Shown: positions 1 through 8,707, counted from the stretch's first letter. The stretch is DNA of 64,000 nt from Desulfosporosinus meridiei DSM 13257 (GCF_000231385.2 NC_018515.1:2562501-2626500), one strand, 5' to 3'. The notes: generated by a model from the sequence alone, not told the origin. Numbers and translations: made by a program.

Positions 1-2
1 AG

Positions 3-899
3 AATGAAATATGGCAAGTCATCTTAGATGAACAAGAGAGACAAGATAAAAACAAGTTTAATGACTGGTACATGGAAGCTATGCCACGGTATTTAAATGC
101 TTTAGATTTAGCATTTAGGATAGCTCAAGAGAGTAATGAATTTGAATTCATTCTATGTCTGCTTAGGGTTCGTGGTATTGAAGATGCTGGTTGGGATCCT
201 TTTGAGACTACTTTAAAGGTTATCCCAAATATTCTAAAAATTCATTCGGAAATAACCAACAATATTGAAGCTGCAAGACATATTTCATTGTGGACGTATG
301 GACATATTCTTGAAGCTTCAGAACCATACGAATTACTTGCCAATTTAATTGATGTTGTCAATGGTGGAACTTTTATTATTAGAAGGTTTCCTCCGAAAGG
401 GAATCGGCCTCAAAGTCCCGGAGAAAAGATACAAAAATTATCTGAAATGGCCAAAGTGGCAGGAGTTTCCGATGTTGTGATTCCTTTAGTTGAAATTTGG
501 AATCGAAATTTGAGGAATGCAATTTTTCATGCAGACTATGCATTATTTGGAGAGAAAGTAAGAACTATTAGGCCTTCATCCAATTATACTCATGAAGATA
601 TTATGGAATTGATTAACCGTACCCTAGCTTACCATCAAGCTTTAGCTGGGTTATTTGAAGCGTATATTGAGAGTTACAACGAACCGAAAATAATTAAAGT
701 TGACCCCAGGTTTTCACGTGACCCGGAAGAAATGGCAACCATTATCGTACGTAAGAATAAAGGATTGGCCGGGTTAAAGGACTCTTGGAATATGGACCAA
801 TTAAAAGCAGGGAAAATTCCCTTTAGAATTGGCCGATTTACTCCAAATGAGATTAGCTTGTTGGACAGTAATCCTTTGATATCAGTTCTACAAGATTGA
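3..899 (+). CDS. Hypothetical protein, 5' end outside the window
   Basis: The frame is open from the first in-frame codon at base 3 to the TGA at 897-899. The first ATG is at 72, but 23 codons precede it without a stop and there is no ribosome-binding site before it, so the true start probably lies upstream of the window. The visible 299 residues look soluble: no signal peptide, no membrane segment, no cysteine cluster. The composition suggests a mostly helical protein with many Leu, Ile and Glu. I do not recognise the family and propose no function. It lies at the edge of an accessory region with palindromic repeats, so recent acquisition is possible. Confidence 0.7.
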   Translation, partial: NEIWQVILDEQERQDKNKFNDWYMEAMPRYLNALDLAFRIAQESNEFEFILCLLRVRGIEDAGWDPFETTLKVIPNILKIHSEITNNIEAARHISLWTYGHILEASEPYELLANLIDVVNGGTFIIRRFPPKGNRPQSPGEKIQKLSEMAKVAGVSDVVIPLVEIWNRNLRNAIFHADYALFGEKVRTIRPSSNYTHEDIMELINRTLAYHQALAGLFEAYIESYNEPKIIKVDPRFSRDPEEMATIIVRKNKGLAGLKDSWNMDQLKAGKIPFRIGRFTPNEISLLDSNPLISVLQD

Positions 900-1017
900 A
901 ATATATTGGAGTATTTCCGACGCCACGACGTATAAAACAGGATTCACGATTAAAAGAAACTATTTTGCTGGCAAATGAGCTTCATAAATCCATATTACAA
1001 GGGAAAAGGATTATTAG

Positions 1018-1061
1018 TACTAATTAGGATAATAATGATAAGTTCCGATAGACCAGGTTAA
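1018..1061 (+). repeat. Imperfect direct repeat, copy 1 (outer flank of the cassette-like block)
   Basis: About 45 bp beginning TACTAATTAGG and ending AGGTTAA. A related copy in the same orientation is at 3408-3452. The first 11 and last 7 bases are identical; the middle is diverged but alignable. The two copies bracket the block holding the three attC-like sites. Confidence 0.5.
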
Positions 1062-1129
1062 GGAACAAAAAGTAGGAACTATGACGCATTCGTAGAATTT
1101 AGTGCAATAGTTATGGGAGGAGGATACAC

Positions 1130-1324
1130 ATGCCATTTATTTTGAAGGAACTTATTAAAGCTGGTATATATATCGGTATATTGACCTTAATTTTATATTA
1201 TTTTGTAGACAATAAGCTCTCTACAGATTTTATAGTAGCATTGACTAATCAAGTGATTATATTTATTTTTGACTTTAAAAGAATCAGAAATGATTATAAA
1301 GCTAGTAAAAAAGTAAATCTGTAA
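1130..1324 (+). CDS. Small hydrophobic protein, 64 aa, unknown
   Basis: The ATG follows a strong Shine-Dalgarno sequence (GGGAGGAGG, 6 nt upstream), which is the main reason to accept it. Residues 11-27 are strongly hydrophobic and likely span the membrane; a second hydrophobic stretch covers about residues 35-49. The C-terminal 15 residues are rich in Lys and Arg, which would place that end in the cytoplasm. No family recognised. It stands alone, with a 231-nt gap before it and 360 nt after it. It could be a small membrane protein carried by the same accessory region as its neighbours. Confidence 0.6.
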   Translation: MPFILKELIKAGIYIGILTLILYYFVDNKLSTDFIVALTNQVIIFIFDFKRIRNDYKASKKVNL

Positions 1325-1572
1325 TGTTATTAATGCATATTATTCATATTTAAGCGTAGGGCACTCAGTAAAAATTGCCTGGTTCCCATTATCCATATAC
1401 CAGTTAGGCTAATTAGCAGAAGTCCAAATATGGACTCGAGTGTCTACTATGCGAAGTTGGTAATGAATATGGATGTTAAGAATGAATTTTTATATGGCAT
1501 AAATGATTGTGGCATATTCGTAAGACGTACTGAAATAAAGTAAATTTGTTTTGAGAAAGGGGAAATCTCCGA

Positions 1573-1650
1573 AATTAACTTCGGGTATTTCCCAAAATAG
1601 TAGGAATACCCGAACTAAATATTCGGGAATCCCGTAGTTAGCTGAAATTG
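1573..1650 (+). repeat. attC-like palindromic site 1
   Basis: Imperfect palindrome: TAACTTCGGGTATTTCCC (1576-1593) pairs, with three unpaired bases, with GGGAATCCCGTAGTTA (1625-1640). A second, perfect 10-bp inverted repeat, TTCGGGTATT/AATACCCGAA, lies inside (1580-1589, 1605-1614). The right end reads GTTAGCTGAAATTG. The same ending, GTTA-N(3-4)-GAAATTG, occurs in sites 2 and 3. The next gene's ribosome-binding site follows about 20 nt later. Confidence 0.5.
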
Positions 1651-1684
1651 CACTACCGGGGCTATTATTTTGAGGAGGAAGATT

Positions 1685-2425
1685 ATGACTAGGTATATTT
1701 ATATTATATTGAGTTGCTTGATTCTATTTTTATCAGGATGTAATGGTCCTATAAACAGTAAAGAAGTCAATTCCAAAGATCATTCACAGAATAACGGCTT
1801 TACACAAAATCTAAACGAAGTAGTTAATGTTGGAGAGCATAAAATCCTGATAAAAAGGGTTTTGTTTGACATTAGTGCTTTAACACTGGAGTATGAGGTA
1901 TTAGAACAACTTCCATCATTAGACATTGTAATAACGTCAGAATCAAAACAAAGAAACACTGATAGAGTATCTAATTTTGGAGAGGTTTCGGTTGATTTTC
2001 CTAGTGATGTCTGCGAAGCCATAGTATCTTTCCCACACAACCTTGAACTTGTTAACCAAAGAGTTGAAATGCAAGTAAATATCGGTGACCAGACCAGCGA
2101 ATTCTTTATAGACTTTCCAGGAGAGAAACTTGCACAAGTAACTAAAGTTCAGTACTTCAACGATAGCGGGGAGCCGGTTAGTGATATAAAACAGGCAGCT
2201 ACCAAAGTAATAGTTGCTTTAAGTTATACGGAGGTCGAGAGCAAAAATCTTGGAAAAGATATAGTTGTTTTGGACTTAGGAGAAAAACGGGTTTTAAAAC
2301 GAAGTATGGGTTCATACGCAGGTGGGGGCGACGTTATTGAAAATTTTGAACCAATATCCATGCCAAGAGGTAATATAAATATCAAGTTGGTACCGGAAGA
2401 TAAGCTATTCATTATAAGCTATTAG
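1685..2425 (+). CDS. Predicted lipoprotein, 246 aa, unknown
   Basis: The ATG at 1685 sits behind GAGGAGGA (1672-1679); a TTG at 1670 in the same frame would overlap this ribosome-binding site and is rejected. The N-terminus has a short basic start, a hydrophobic core and the lipobox LSGC at about residues 16-19, so the protein should be lipid-anchored on the outer face of the membrane. The rest is hydrophilic with probable beta structure and no motif I recognise. It is flanked by attC-like palindromes at 1573-1650 and 2434-2519, the arrangement of a mobile gene cassette. No other gene shares an obvious promoter with it. Confidence 0.75.
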   Translation: MTRYIYIILSCLILFLSGCNGPINSKEVNSKDHSQNNGFTQNLNEVVNVGEHKILIKRVLFDISALTLEYEVLEQLPSLDIVITSESKQRNTDRVSNFGEVSVDFPSDVCEAIVSFPHNLELVNQRVEMQVNIGDQTSEFFIDFPGEKLAQVTKVQYFNDSGEPVSDIKQAATKVIVALSYTEVESKNLGKDIVVLDLGEKRVLKRSMGSYAGGGDVIENFEPISMPRGNINIKLVPEDKLFIISY

Positions 2426-2433
2426 TGCAACAT

Positions 2434-2519
2434 CAGCTAACAGAGGGTTTGCAACATCGGAGAGAATATGAAGGTAATAACCCAACGTCGTAAACCCTCT
2501 GGACGTTATGTGAAATTGG
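2434..2519 (+). repeat. attC-like palindromic site 2
   Basis: A left GCTAAC is followed by a perfect 10-bp inverted repeat CAGAGGGTTT (2441-2450) / AAACCCTCTG (2492-2501), then GACGTTATGTGAAATTGG on the right. The right-hand core GTTATG and left-hand TAAC resemble the R' and R'' boxes of integron attC sites. Similarity to site 3 continues about 35 bp beyond the core (shared CCTG and GGCTCGCA), which is more than a classical attC would show. Confidence 0.55.
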
Positions 2520-2605
2520 TCTCGGAGAAAACCGCATCGTCCTGGCTCGCATTGAATAGGCTTTATTATTTGTATGTATAGATAAACAAAGAGCAGGAGG
2601 ATTTT

Positions 2606-3166
2606 ATGAGTTATTCAGAGGTGAACAGATCTAACCCACAATTACTACATACAACTAATGCCAAAGAAAATAAGGAAAATCACAAACGTCCTTGGATAAG
2701 ATTTTGGGCCCGGTTGATTGATGTTATACTTTTTATGTTAATAATAAGTACGACTATTGTAATAATTAATCCTTCTGCTTTAAATCATAGTGCAGTACTA
2801 TTTTGGTTTTTATTATTTATTTGGTCTTTTTTCGAAGCAGTATTACTTTCAACTTGGGGGACAACACCAGGTAAATGGTTGTTAAGAATAATTATACGTG
2901 ATTTAAATGGAGAGAAACTTACTTTTGTTAATGCGTTAAAGAGAAGTTTAATCATCTGGGCAAGTGGTCTTGGTTCTGGAATAGTAATAATTCTATTTAT
3001 TACATTGATATACCAATACAATATTATCAGTCGAAATGGTACGACAAGTTGGGATAAGTCTGGAAAGTATACGGTTACATATACAAAGATCGGTTTATTA
3101 AGATTTCTCGTTGCTATTTTAATCATTTTTGGATTTATAGGATTATGTATTCTCGGAAGTAAATAA
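2606..3166 (+). CDS. RDD-family integral membrane protein
   Basis: The 186-residue product starts at an ATG behind GGAGG. After a hydrophilic N-terminus (about 30 residues) comes RPWIRFWARLIDVILFML, the Arg and Asp pattern that defines RDD domains, followed by two hydrophobic segments (about residues 37-55 and 65-85). Next is a TTPGKWLLRI segment typical of the family and two more membrane segments (about 113-135 and 165-183). RDD proteins are small membrane proteins of mostly unknown role; some have been linked to transport. The gene lies between attC-like sites 2 and 3, about 86 nt after the first and 76 nt before the second, like a cassette of about 0.8 kb. Confidence 0.85.
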   Translation: MSYSEVNRSNPQLLHTTNAKENKENHKRPWIRFWARLIDVILFMLIISTTIVIINPSALNHSAVLFWFLLFIWSFFEAVLLSTWGTTPGKWLLRIIIRDLNGEKLTFVNALKRSLIIWASGLGSGIVIILFITLIYQYNIISRNGTTSWDKSGKYTVTYTKIGLLRFLVAILIIFGFIGLCILGSK

Positions 3167-3204
3167 TTTTATGAATTAAGGGTGACTATTGCTGGAGTAT
3201 AAGG

Positions 3205-3224
3205 GGTCGACGTCCTTGTCGACC
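3205..3224 (+). other. Short hairpin after the RDD gene
   Basis: Perfect 7-bp inverted repeat GGTCGAC (3205-3211) / GTCGACC (3218-3224), 6-nt loop, 38 nt after the RDD stop. No T-run follows, so it is not a convincing intrinsic terminator. Confidence 0.4.
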
Positions 3225-3241
3225 TCTGGGGGCACCAACTT

Positions 3242-3327
3242 CACATAACAGCGTATTCCTAAAATCTGAGAGATTATGAAAGTAGTAACCAGACTTCGGG
3301 AATACGCGGGACGTTAAATGAAATTGG
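3242..3327 (+). repeat. attC-like palindromic site 3
   Basis: Left ACATAAC, perfect 9-bp inverted repeat GCGTATTCC (3251-3259) / GGAATACGC (3299-3307), then GGGACGTTAAATGAAATTGG. Same layout as site 2: AAC next to the left arm, GGAC before GTTA on the right, and a common GAAATTGG tail. The spacer (ATCTGAGAGATTATGAAAGT) is also close to that of site 2, so the two are true relatives. Confidence 0.55.
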
Positions 3328-3407
3328 TAAGCGAAGCCGCCCCTGTCCTGACGCGGCTCGCACAAGTAGTTCAGGATTTCAGATTCAAAGTTCAATTGAT
3401 TTTATAA

Positions 3408-3452
3408 TACTAATTAGGTTAATAATTGGAAGTGCTAGTACACCTAGGTTAA
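3408..3452 (+). repeat. Imperfect direct repeat, copy 2
   Basis: Partner of the repeat at 1018-1061: begins TACTAATTAGG, ends AGGTTAA, same orientation. Together they enclose about 2.4 kb containing the small membrane protein, the lipoprotein, the RDD gene and the three palindromic sites. Confidence 0.5.
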
Positions 3453-3467
3453 AAGAATATTGGTAGG

Positions 3468-3504
3468 ATAGGACTAAACCGCTGGAGCGGTGGTTTAGTC
3501 CTAT
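3468..3504. terminator. Strong hairpin, possible terminator
   Basis: Perfect 13-bp inverted repeat ATAGGACTAAACC (3468-3480) / GGTTTAGTCCTAT (3492-3504), with ACCGC/GCGGT nested in the loop. It is followed by ATAATATG rather than a T-run, so termination is uncertain. Confidence 0.4.
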
Positions 3505-3663
3505 ATAATATGTGTAGATCTAAGTTCATGCATTCTTATACATTTGGTTTACTGTGGGGAAGAGGGGAGTCACTACATGAATTAACATTATTAATTTTAT
3601 AGTTAGGTAATGGGAGTAACAAAAATTGTTTATGAAAATAGGCATTTAACTTGAGAAGGAATT

Positions 3664-3750
3664 ATGGAATATCCAACACCGCAGAGATTTGATATTAATA
3701 ACCAAAAGAAAAAAGTTAGGAAGAAAAGCATTATAACAACTCTTCACTAA
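3664..3750 (+). CDS. Doubtful 28-aa open frame with ribosome-binding site
   Basis: ATG at 3664 behind GAGAAGGAATT; stop at 3748-3750. The peptide is hydrophilic, then very basic (QKKKVRKKS). It may be the surviving 5' end of a decayed gene, since nothing coding follows for 650 nt. No family recognised. Confidence 0.25.
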   Translation: MEYPTPQRFDINNQKKKVRKKSIITTLH

Positions 3751-4409
3751 ATAGATATTTAACGCATAGTTTAAATTGCGACGGAAGACGTTCCTAGTAA
3801 AATCTTAAATCTTTCCTTTGAATAAAATAGAACCTCAATCGGAATAAATCGTTTACAACAAAATCGGTTGAGGTTTTAGCAATGGCTCAGCCATCAATAT
3901 GTAATTTGTATCCTAACGCACATACGAACCCGTGTCACCATAGATTTCGTTAATTTAGATGATACATACTGGCCAAGATCCTTAAAGCATTCTAAAGGAA
4001 TCTGAAACTGTTTTCTCATGAATATAGTTCTGGAGGTTAACCTTAATTCCGATATATAGTGATTCTTACAGACTGGATAGTGTTTGCTGGTAAACGAATA
4101 AAATTCTCAGTTTATTTACTGTCTATAATAATCCGAAGAACAGGAAACTCTCGACAAACATAGCCCAACCGAGTGATCTGGTTAAATATAATCAATGGTA
4201 TTATATGGGTACACCTCTGCCGTAATTTATACTCTACTTTACATAATATCTATTATAGGACCCAAAATAAATTTCTCTATCTTTAAATCAATTGGCTTAT
4301 GACGAGCGACATCAAAACAAATTCTTAAAACGAAAATCCTGCAATAACTCTTCACAATTCTTTTGTCACAAGACCTTTTAAACCATTCTAGCCTCATTAA
4401 CCGATCGCC
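3751..4409. other. Gene-free stretch with one hairpin
   Basis: No convincing reading frame on either strand. The one clear structure is AACCTCAATCG (3831-3841) / CGGTTGAGGTT (3865-3875), 11 bp with one G-T pair, followed by TTT on the plus strand, terminator-like. The rest is AT-rich with scattered stops and may be decayed DNA. Confidence 0.5.
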
Positions 4410-5054
4410 TTACTGTACTACATCCACAAAAGAAGTTTCATCAAATACGCTTCCATATCTCCGCAAATCATTCAAATCGCTCTGTAGTATACCATTATTG
4501 TCATAAAGCTCAATAACTTCAACATCAGCTAAAGATTGTGAAGTAATAATATAGCCTTTATCCACTTGATCGGAATAAACCTCACCATTTTTAAATCTCA
4601 CCAAGATGTTTTGTATATCAACCGGTTTCTTTTTGTCAGGTTCAATTAACCAAGTTGAATCGTTGAAGTTCCCGAATATGATTTTGCAACCATTATATTC
4701 AATAACATTGACGGTAAAACACATGCTTAGTGGCGTCTGTCCTTGTGCTTTCTTAATAATTTTCTTGTTTTCATCCAGGAAAAACAAATTCGTATATGAT
4801 TGCCCCTGTCCATCGTTTTTTTCGGTTAATACTAAAGTACCATCCATAAAAACCTTTTGGGCAAAAATATGAGTCTTTCCTTTATTATATGGTTCGTAAT
4901 TTTTATAATACGACTCCACGATCTGGCCGAGACTACTCCGGTTATTAACTGTGTTACCCTTTGATTCAATCTGTTGCCCAACTCCGGTATTTGAGCAACC
5001 AGACAACATCAATGCAAGTACAAGCGTTGCGAAAAAGAATCCTATTTTTTTCAA
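4410..5054 (-). CDS. Predicted lipoprotein, 214 aa, unknown
   Basis: TTG start at 5054 behind GGAGGTGAG. The N-terminus is a lipoprotein signal: two Lys, a hydrophobic core and lipobox LSGC with the modified Cys at about residue 20. The mature part has a low-complexity linker and then alternating hydrophobic residues suggesting beta strands; no catalytic motif is visible. It is the last of three minus-strand genes (membrane protein, Asp-box protein, this one) with gaps of 79 and 132 nt, so co-transcription is possible. Function unknown. Confidence 0.75.
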   Translation of the reverse strand: MKKIGFFFATLVLALMLSGCSNTGVGQQIESKGNTVNNRSSLGQIVESYYKNYEPYNKGKTHIFAQKVFMDGTLVLTEKNDGQGQSYTNLFFLDENKKIIKKAQGQTPLSMCFTVNVIEYNGCKIIFGNFNDSTWLIEPDKKKPVDIQNILVRFKNGEVYSDQVDKGYIITSQSLADVEVIELYDNNGILQSDLNDLRRYGSVFDETSFVDVVQ

Positions 5055-5186
5055 GCGCTCACCTCCAATTATATTCAGGCGAATATCCCGCTAATTTTTT
5101 ACAAAGCCAAGTAATTTATTCAATTTCTTGGTCAGACCTCGTTCTCACTTGGAAATACCATATTATCGAAATTATCGAAGCTTATA

Positions 5187-6515
5187 TTATCCTAATTCTT
5201 TCGAAGGTAATTCCATTAACTCTACAAAATACCAAGTTTTCCCCTGATCATCTGATTTGTATTTTGCGCTAACTGTACCCCCCATGTAATCACCTTGTGG
5301 CCCCTGCCCTACTAAAAGAAATAACTGTCCTTCTTCAAAATATGGAGTTTCGGGTTGGATAAAAGGTTCAAGAGTGGTTCCCATCCAACTCTCTTTAACC
5401 GCAGGGATGATAATGGGTGCAAATGATTTACCTCCATCCTCCGTTCGATATAAATTAGTTTCAGCTCCATCTATCTTAGGATAGCTCATAAAACCTAGGT
5501 TTTCACCTATAAAACCAGCTGACTGCAATAGACTGGTTCTAGGCCCAGAACCAACCTCCTTCCATGTTGCACCCCCATCTGTTGTCTTATAGATTATTTG
5601 ACTTTCCTGGGACATAGCTCTATCCCCTGTTGCTATGACATACCCCACTTTGGCATTTGGAAAACTGCAAAACTTTACTCTTACGCTGTCTAAGGTTTTA
5701 CTGATTTGTGATGTCTTCCAAGTGGCTCCCTTATCCTCTGAATAGGTAGCCGTCAGAGGGACTTCCTTCGTACCACCATAGACAAAGGCAGTTTTTTCTG
5801 AAGTTATAACATAGCTTTTTTCCTGCAGTTTATTAAAATAAGGTCTTCCGTCTCCAACCGCTGCTAAGGACTCTATCGAAACAGGTACTTCTTCCCATGT
5901 AATTCCTCCATTATAGCTCACATAGCAAATATGATTTTCAATTTTGTATGTGTATTGTTGCTTGTCATAGGGGATTTCAGCTTCATACTTTTGCTTATAC
6001 TCATCTCTTTCTTTTTCACCGCTGGTTTGATATTTTTCCAAATCATACCCAGCGGGTCTTTGAACTTTGGTTGCAGTATAGGTATAGGTTCCTTCCTCAG
6101 ATGGTTCTACTTTAAACCATAAAACCCATTGACACTTAAGCTTATTTTCCTCCAAAACCCCATTCCACTTGGAAGCATTTGCTGTATCTAAGTTTTTGGT
6201 CACAACAGAAAAGTCTACTTGAATTACATTGGCTTCTCTATTTTCAATCTGATCAATAGAGTATTCAGCAACTTTTTGGCTCCAGGGTACATATCTTCCC
6301 TTGTATTGCTCTACGTATGACTCCAGCCATTTTGTCCCCCCTGCAATAAGGTCTTTGCTGTTAACCTCCACCGAGAAGCCCACAGGCTGAAACTTAATTT
6401 TACTTTGTTGATATTTATAAAAGCCGAAATAACATACGGCTAAAACTGCAATAACAAGGCACAATTTAGTCACTAGCTTGTTCATTTTCTCCTTTGGTTC
6501 GGAAAAAGAGGACAT
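5187..6515 (-). CDS. Membrane-anchored Asp-box (BNR) propeller protein
   Basis: 442 residues, ATG behind AAGGAG. Residues about 15-33 form one N-terminal membrane anchor. The extracellular part carries five Asp-box motifs of the S/T-x-D-x-G-x-T-W type, at about residues 200-207 (NGGITW), 259-266 (SEDKGATW), 311-318 (TTDGGATW), 358-364 (TEDGGKSF) and 421-428 (SDDQGKTW). Such repeats mark beta-propeller folds as in sialidases, sortilin-like and photosystem assembly proteins. The sialidase Arg triad and FRIP motif are not evident, so I do not call it a sialidase. It precedes a lipoprotein gene on the same strand, and both products should face outward. Confidence 0.75.
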   Translation of the reverse strand: MSSFSEPKEKMNKLVTKLCLVIAVLAVCYFGFYKYQQSKIKFQPVGFSVEVNSKDLIAGGTKWLESYVEQYKGRYVPWSQKVAEYSIDQIENREANVIQVDFSVVTKNLDTANASKWNGVLEENKLKCQWVLWFKVEPSEEGTYTYTATKVQRPAGYDLEKYQTSGEKERDEYKQKYEAEIPYDKQQYTYKIENHICYVSYNGGITWEEVPVSIESLAAVGDGRPYFNKLQEKSYVITSEKTAFVYGGTKEVPLTATYSEDKGATWKTSQISKTLDSVRVKFCSFPNAKVGYVIATGDRAMSQESQIIYKTTDGGATWKEVGSGPRTSLLQSAGFIGENLGFMSYPKIDGAETNLYRTEDGGKSFAPIIIPAVKESWMGTTLEPFIQPETPYFEEGQLFLLVGQGPQGDYMGGTVSAKYKSDDQGKTWYFVELMELPSKELG

Positions 6516-6594
6516 TCTATTTAAGCTCCTTCTTTTTTAAACATACTTATTAATTTTACAATAAAAAAGAAAGCTCTGGTAAACTTTCTTTACT

Positions 6595-6906
6595 TTAGAT
6601 CACAGTGCGCAAATAAAAATATATAATTATGCTGACAACTGCTGAAATCCCCCGTAATAGTCTATTCCTTTTATCTATCAATACCTCGATAAACAGTACT
6701 GCGGCCAAGATAATCCATATTCTCTCAATTAGAAACAACCCCAATAATGTCGATATTGAAAATTTAAATATAGGTAGCACCAAAATCAGTGATGTTATCG
6801 CAATTGTCATTAACCAGATGAGTCTTGTCATTAGCGAATACTGTTTATAGTATGAAAACGCTATGAAACTTAAAACAAGAAATAGGACTATCCATTGAAA
6901 AATCAT
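6595..6906 (-). CDS. Small integral membrane protein, 103 aa
   Basis: An in-frame GTG at 6927 exists, but AGGGAGG lies 8 nt before the ATG at 6906, which I take as the start. The product is almost entirely hydrophobic, with about four membrane segments separated by short basic loops (for example DKRNR before the last segment). No family recognised. It lies 79 nt upstream of the Asp-box gene on the same strand. Confidence 0.6.
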   Translation of the reverse strand: MIFQWIVLFLVLSFIAFSYYKQYSLMTRLIWLMTIAITSLILVLPIFKFSISTLLGLFLIERIWIILAAVLFIEVLIDKRNRLLRGISAVVSIIIYFYLRTVI

Positions 6907-7006
6907 ACATAAATCCTCCCTGTCCACTTTCTACACCACTCTAATTATATCCCAGGTTAATTGGTAAACCTAATATTCTTGAAGGTTGCTTCACAAGGGT
7001 TTAAAA

Positions 7007-7050
7007 AAACCAGCAGTCAGGGGATGAAAAATTCACCTGACTACTGGTTT
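7007..7050. terminator. Bidirectional intrinsic terminator
   Basis: AAACCAGCAGTCAGG (7007-7021) pairs with CCTGACTACTGGTTT (7036-7050), 15 bp with one mismatch, A-rich on the left and T-rich on the right. It lies between two minus-strand genes, about 165 nt beyond the stop of the VOC gene, and can act on either strand. Confidence 0.7.
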
Positions 7051-7215
7051 TATCATTTCACTTTTCGTAAGACCTTTTATTGATTAGAGGAACTTAACTA
7101 TACAAATAGGAGAACAAACCAACGTCTGAAAGAAGAATAGTGATCTTTCGAAAAGGGCAGGTACTTGTCGATTTGTTGGTCTCATCAAGTTCTTAGGCCC
7201 TGAACACGATTGTAA

Positions 7216-8097
7216 TTATCTCTCGTATGCCTCAATTAATTTACTAATCTCGAACTTTTTCATTTTAAGAAAAGCTTCTGTAACTTGTGCTAGTTTTTTT
7301 GCGTCCTTATTCTGCATCATCTCATCCATAATTGCGGGAACAATCTGCCAGGAAAAACCGTATTTATCCTTTAGCCAACCGCATTGCTCTGCTTCAGGAA
7401 CGGCAGACAGCTTCTCCCAATAATAGTCTATTTCAGCTTGAGTTTTGCATTTAACGACCAATGAAATTGCCTCATTAAATGTAAAGTTATGCTCATAAGC
7501 ACTGTCCATGGCAGAAAACGATTGGTTATTCAAGGTAAAGTCGACATGCTGAATCATTTTCGGTTTATTTGGAGCTGCGCCCTCCCCGTATCTAAGGATA
7601 TCCCCTACACTTGAGTGCTCAAATATTGTTGAGTAAAATCTGATAGCATCTTCAGCATTGCCGCACTGGTCTCCGACAAACATTAGCGTTGGGGTGATTT
7701 TTTGCTTAATCCCCATATCACCCATGTGCATTATCTGCCAAGATAAACCGTATTTGTCAACTAACCATCCATACTTTTGGCTAAAGGGATAGGTGTCCAA
7801 GGGCATTAGGGCAGCACCCTTTTCAATAAGTTTTCCCCATAAGCCCTCAACTTCTTCGCTAGAACTACAAGCGATGCGAAATGATACAGACGGTGTGAAT
7901 TTGAATAATGGCCCGGCTGACAACAGCATAAATTCTTGTCCTGCAAGCTCGATAGTGATCATATCCACCGATCCGGAGGGTGTGCCACTTAATATGGTTT
8001 TGTCTTTTAGAATGGATCCTTCAAATAATGATAGATAAAATCTTGATGCCTCATCAGCTTCTTTATCAAACCATAAGTGCGGGATAATCTTTTGCAT
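7216..8097 (-). CDS. VOC (PhnB-like) protein with two glyoxalase-fold domains
   Basis: 293 residues, ATG behind AAGGGGAG. Two tandem domains of the PhnB/3-demethylubiquinone methyltransferase-like type: residues about 1-125 (from IIPHLWFDKEADEASRFYLSLF) and 135-265 (from ITPTLMFVGDQCGNAEDAIRFYSTIF). Each ends in the typical GWLxDKYGxSWQI signature. A C-terminal helix of about 30 residues follows. The vicinal oxygen chelate fold binds metals in lyases, dioxygenases and resistance proteins. PhnB-like members usually lack a known substrate, and none can be read from the context. Transcribed alone; the neighbouring plus-strand gene is divergent. Confidence 0.85.
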   Translation of the reverse strand: MQKIIPHLWFDKEADEASRFYLSLFEGSILKDKTILSGTPSGSVDMITIELAGQEFMLLSAGPLFKFTPSVSFRIACSSSEEVEGLWGKLIEKGAALMPLDTYPFSQKYGWLVDKYGLSWQIMHMGDMGIKQKITPTLMFVGDQCGNAEDAIRFYSTIFEHSSVGDILRYGEGAAPNKPKMIQHVDFTLNNQSFSAMDSAYEHNFTFNEAISLVVKCKTQAEIDYYWEKLSAVPEAEQCGWLKDKYGFSWQIVPAIMDEMMQNKDAKKLAQVTEAFLKMKKFEISKLIEAYER

Positions 8098-8212
8098 ATT
8101 AGTCTCCCCTTAAAATTCAAATTTTTTGCTTATCGTCGATCAATGATAAATATTATTCCTTGAAAAGGCAAATCTTATATGTATTGAATTTGAACACCTT
8201 AAAGGAGATAGT

Positions 8213-8707
8213 ATGCCTAAATATTTCGCTTATCCAATATTCACCATGGTATTTGCCTTAATTTTAGTCGCTATTGTGCCAAAACAAGAGACTAAGCGTC
8301 TTGCAATTTATGGAATCATTTTCGGAGGAATAATGGACTCTCTGGTTCACTTATTTGGCTATATCACTGGCTTGTTCTCTTGGATAAATTATGGTCCTTT
8401 TGGTTTCCTAGGCGTTCATCTATTCCCCGGTATATCTTGGTCAATATTTTTTATCTTATATTATTATTTTTTGCCTCAACAAAAACCTTTAAATTACATA
8501 TTCGCTGTAGCGGCAATCTTTTTTTCCACTTTATATTATAATTTGCTCTTCGAAATAGATCTTCTGTATTCTGCCAGTAAATTATGGTTACCTCTAGCTG
8601 GGTTTGCTTTTTGGTTTTCAACAGCAACCTGGGGGTTTTATAGATTAAATACTTTTATGGAACTTAACTCTTTTAAAAGAAATCCAGAGAATGAGACGAG
8701 GGAATAA
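8213..8707 (+). CDS. Integral membrane protein, 164 aa, unknown
   Basis: ATG at 8213 behind AAAGGAG. About five hydrophobic segments cover residues 5-22, 30-50, 60-95, 97-118 and 122-140; the tail (about 20 residues) is polar and charged. The pattern resembles a loosely defined clostridial family of small membrane proteins without a known role, but I cannot name it with certainty. It lies 48 nt upstream of the alcohol dehydrogenase gene on the same strand and may share its transcript. Confidence 0.65.
   Translation: MPKYFAYPIFTMVFALILVAIVPKQETKRLAIYGIIFGGIMDSLVHLFGYITGLFSWINYGPFGFLGVHLFPGISWSIFFILYYYFLPQQKPLNYIFAVAAIFFSTLYYNLLFEIDLLYSASKLWLPLAGFAFWFSTATWGFYRLNTFMELNSFKRNPENETRE

Noticed and set aside
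3186-3395. 69-codon minus-strand frame across attC-like site 3
   Set aside because: It reads through the palindrome arms, with no ribosome-binding site and no relation to a known protein.
1-4409. Integron integrase or transposase to explain the palindromes
   Set aside because: No tyrosine recombinase or transposase motif found on either strand in this stretch; the array stays without an enzyme in the window.
5187-6515. Sialidase assignment for the Asp-box protein
   Set aside because: Asp boxes are present but the FRIP motif and Arg triad are not evident.
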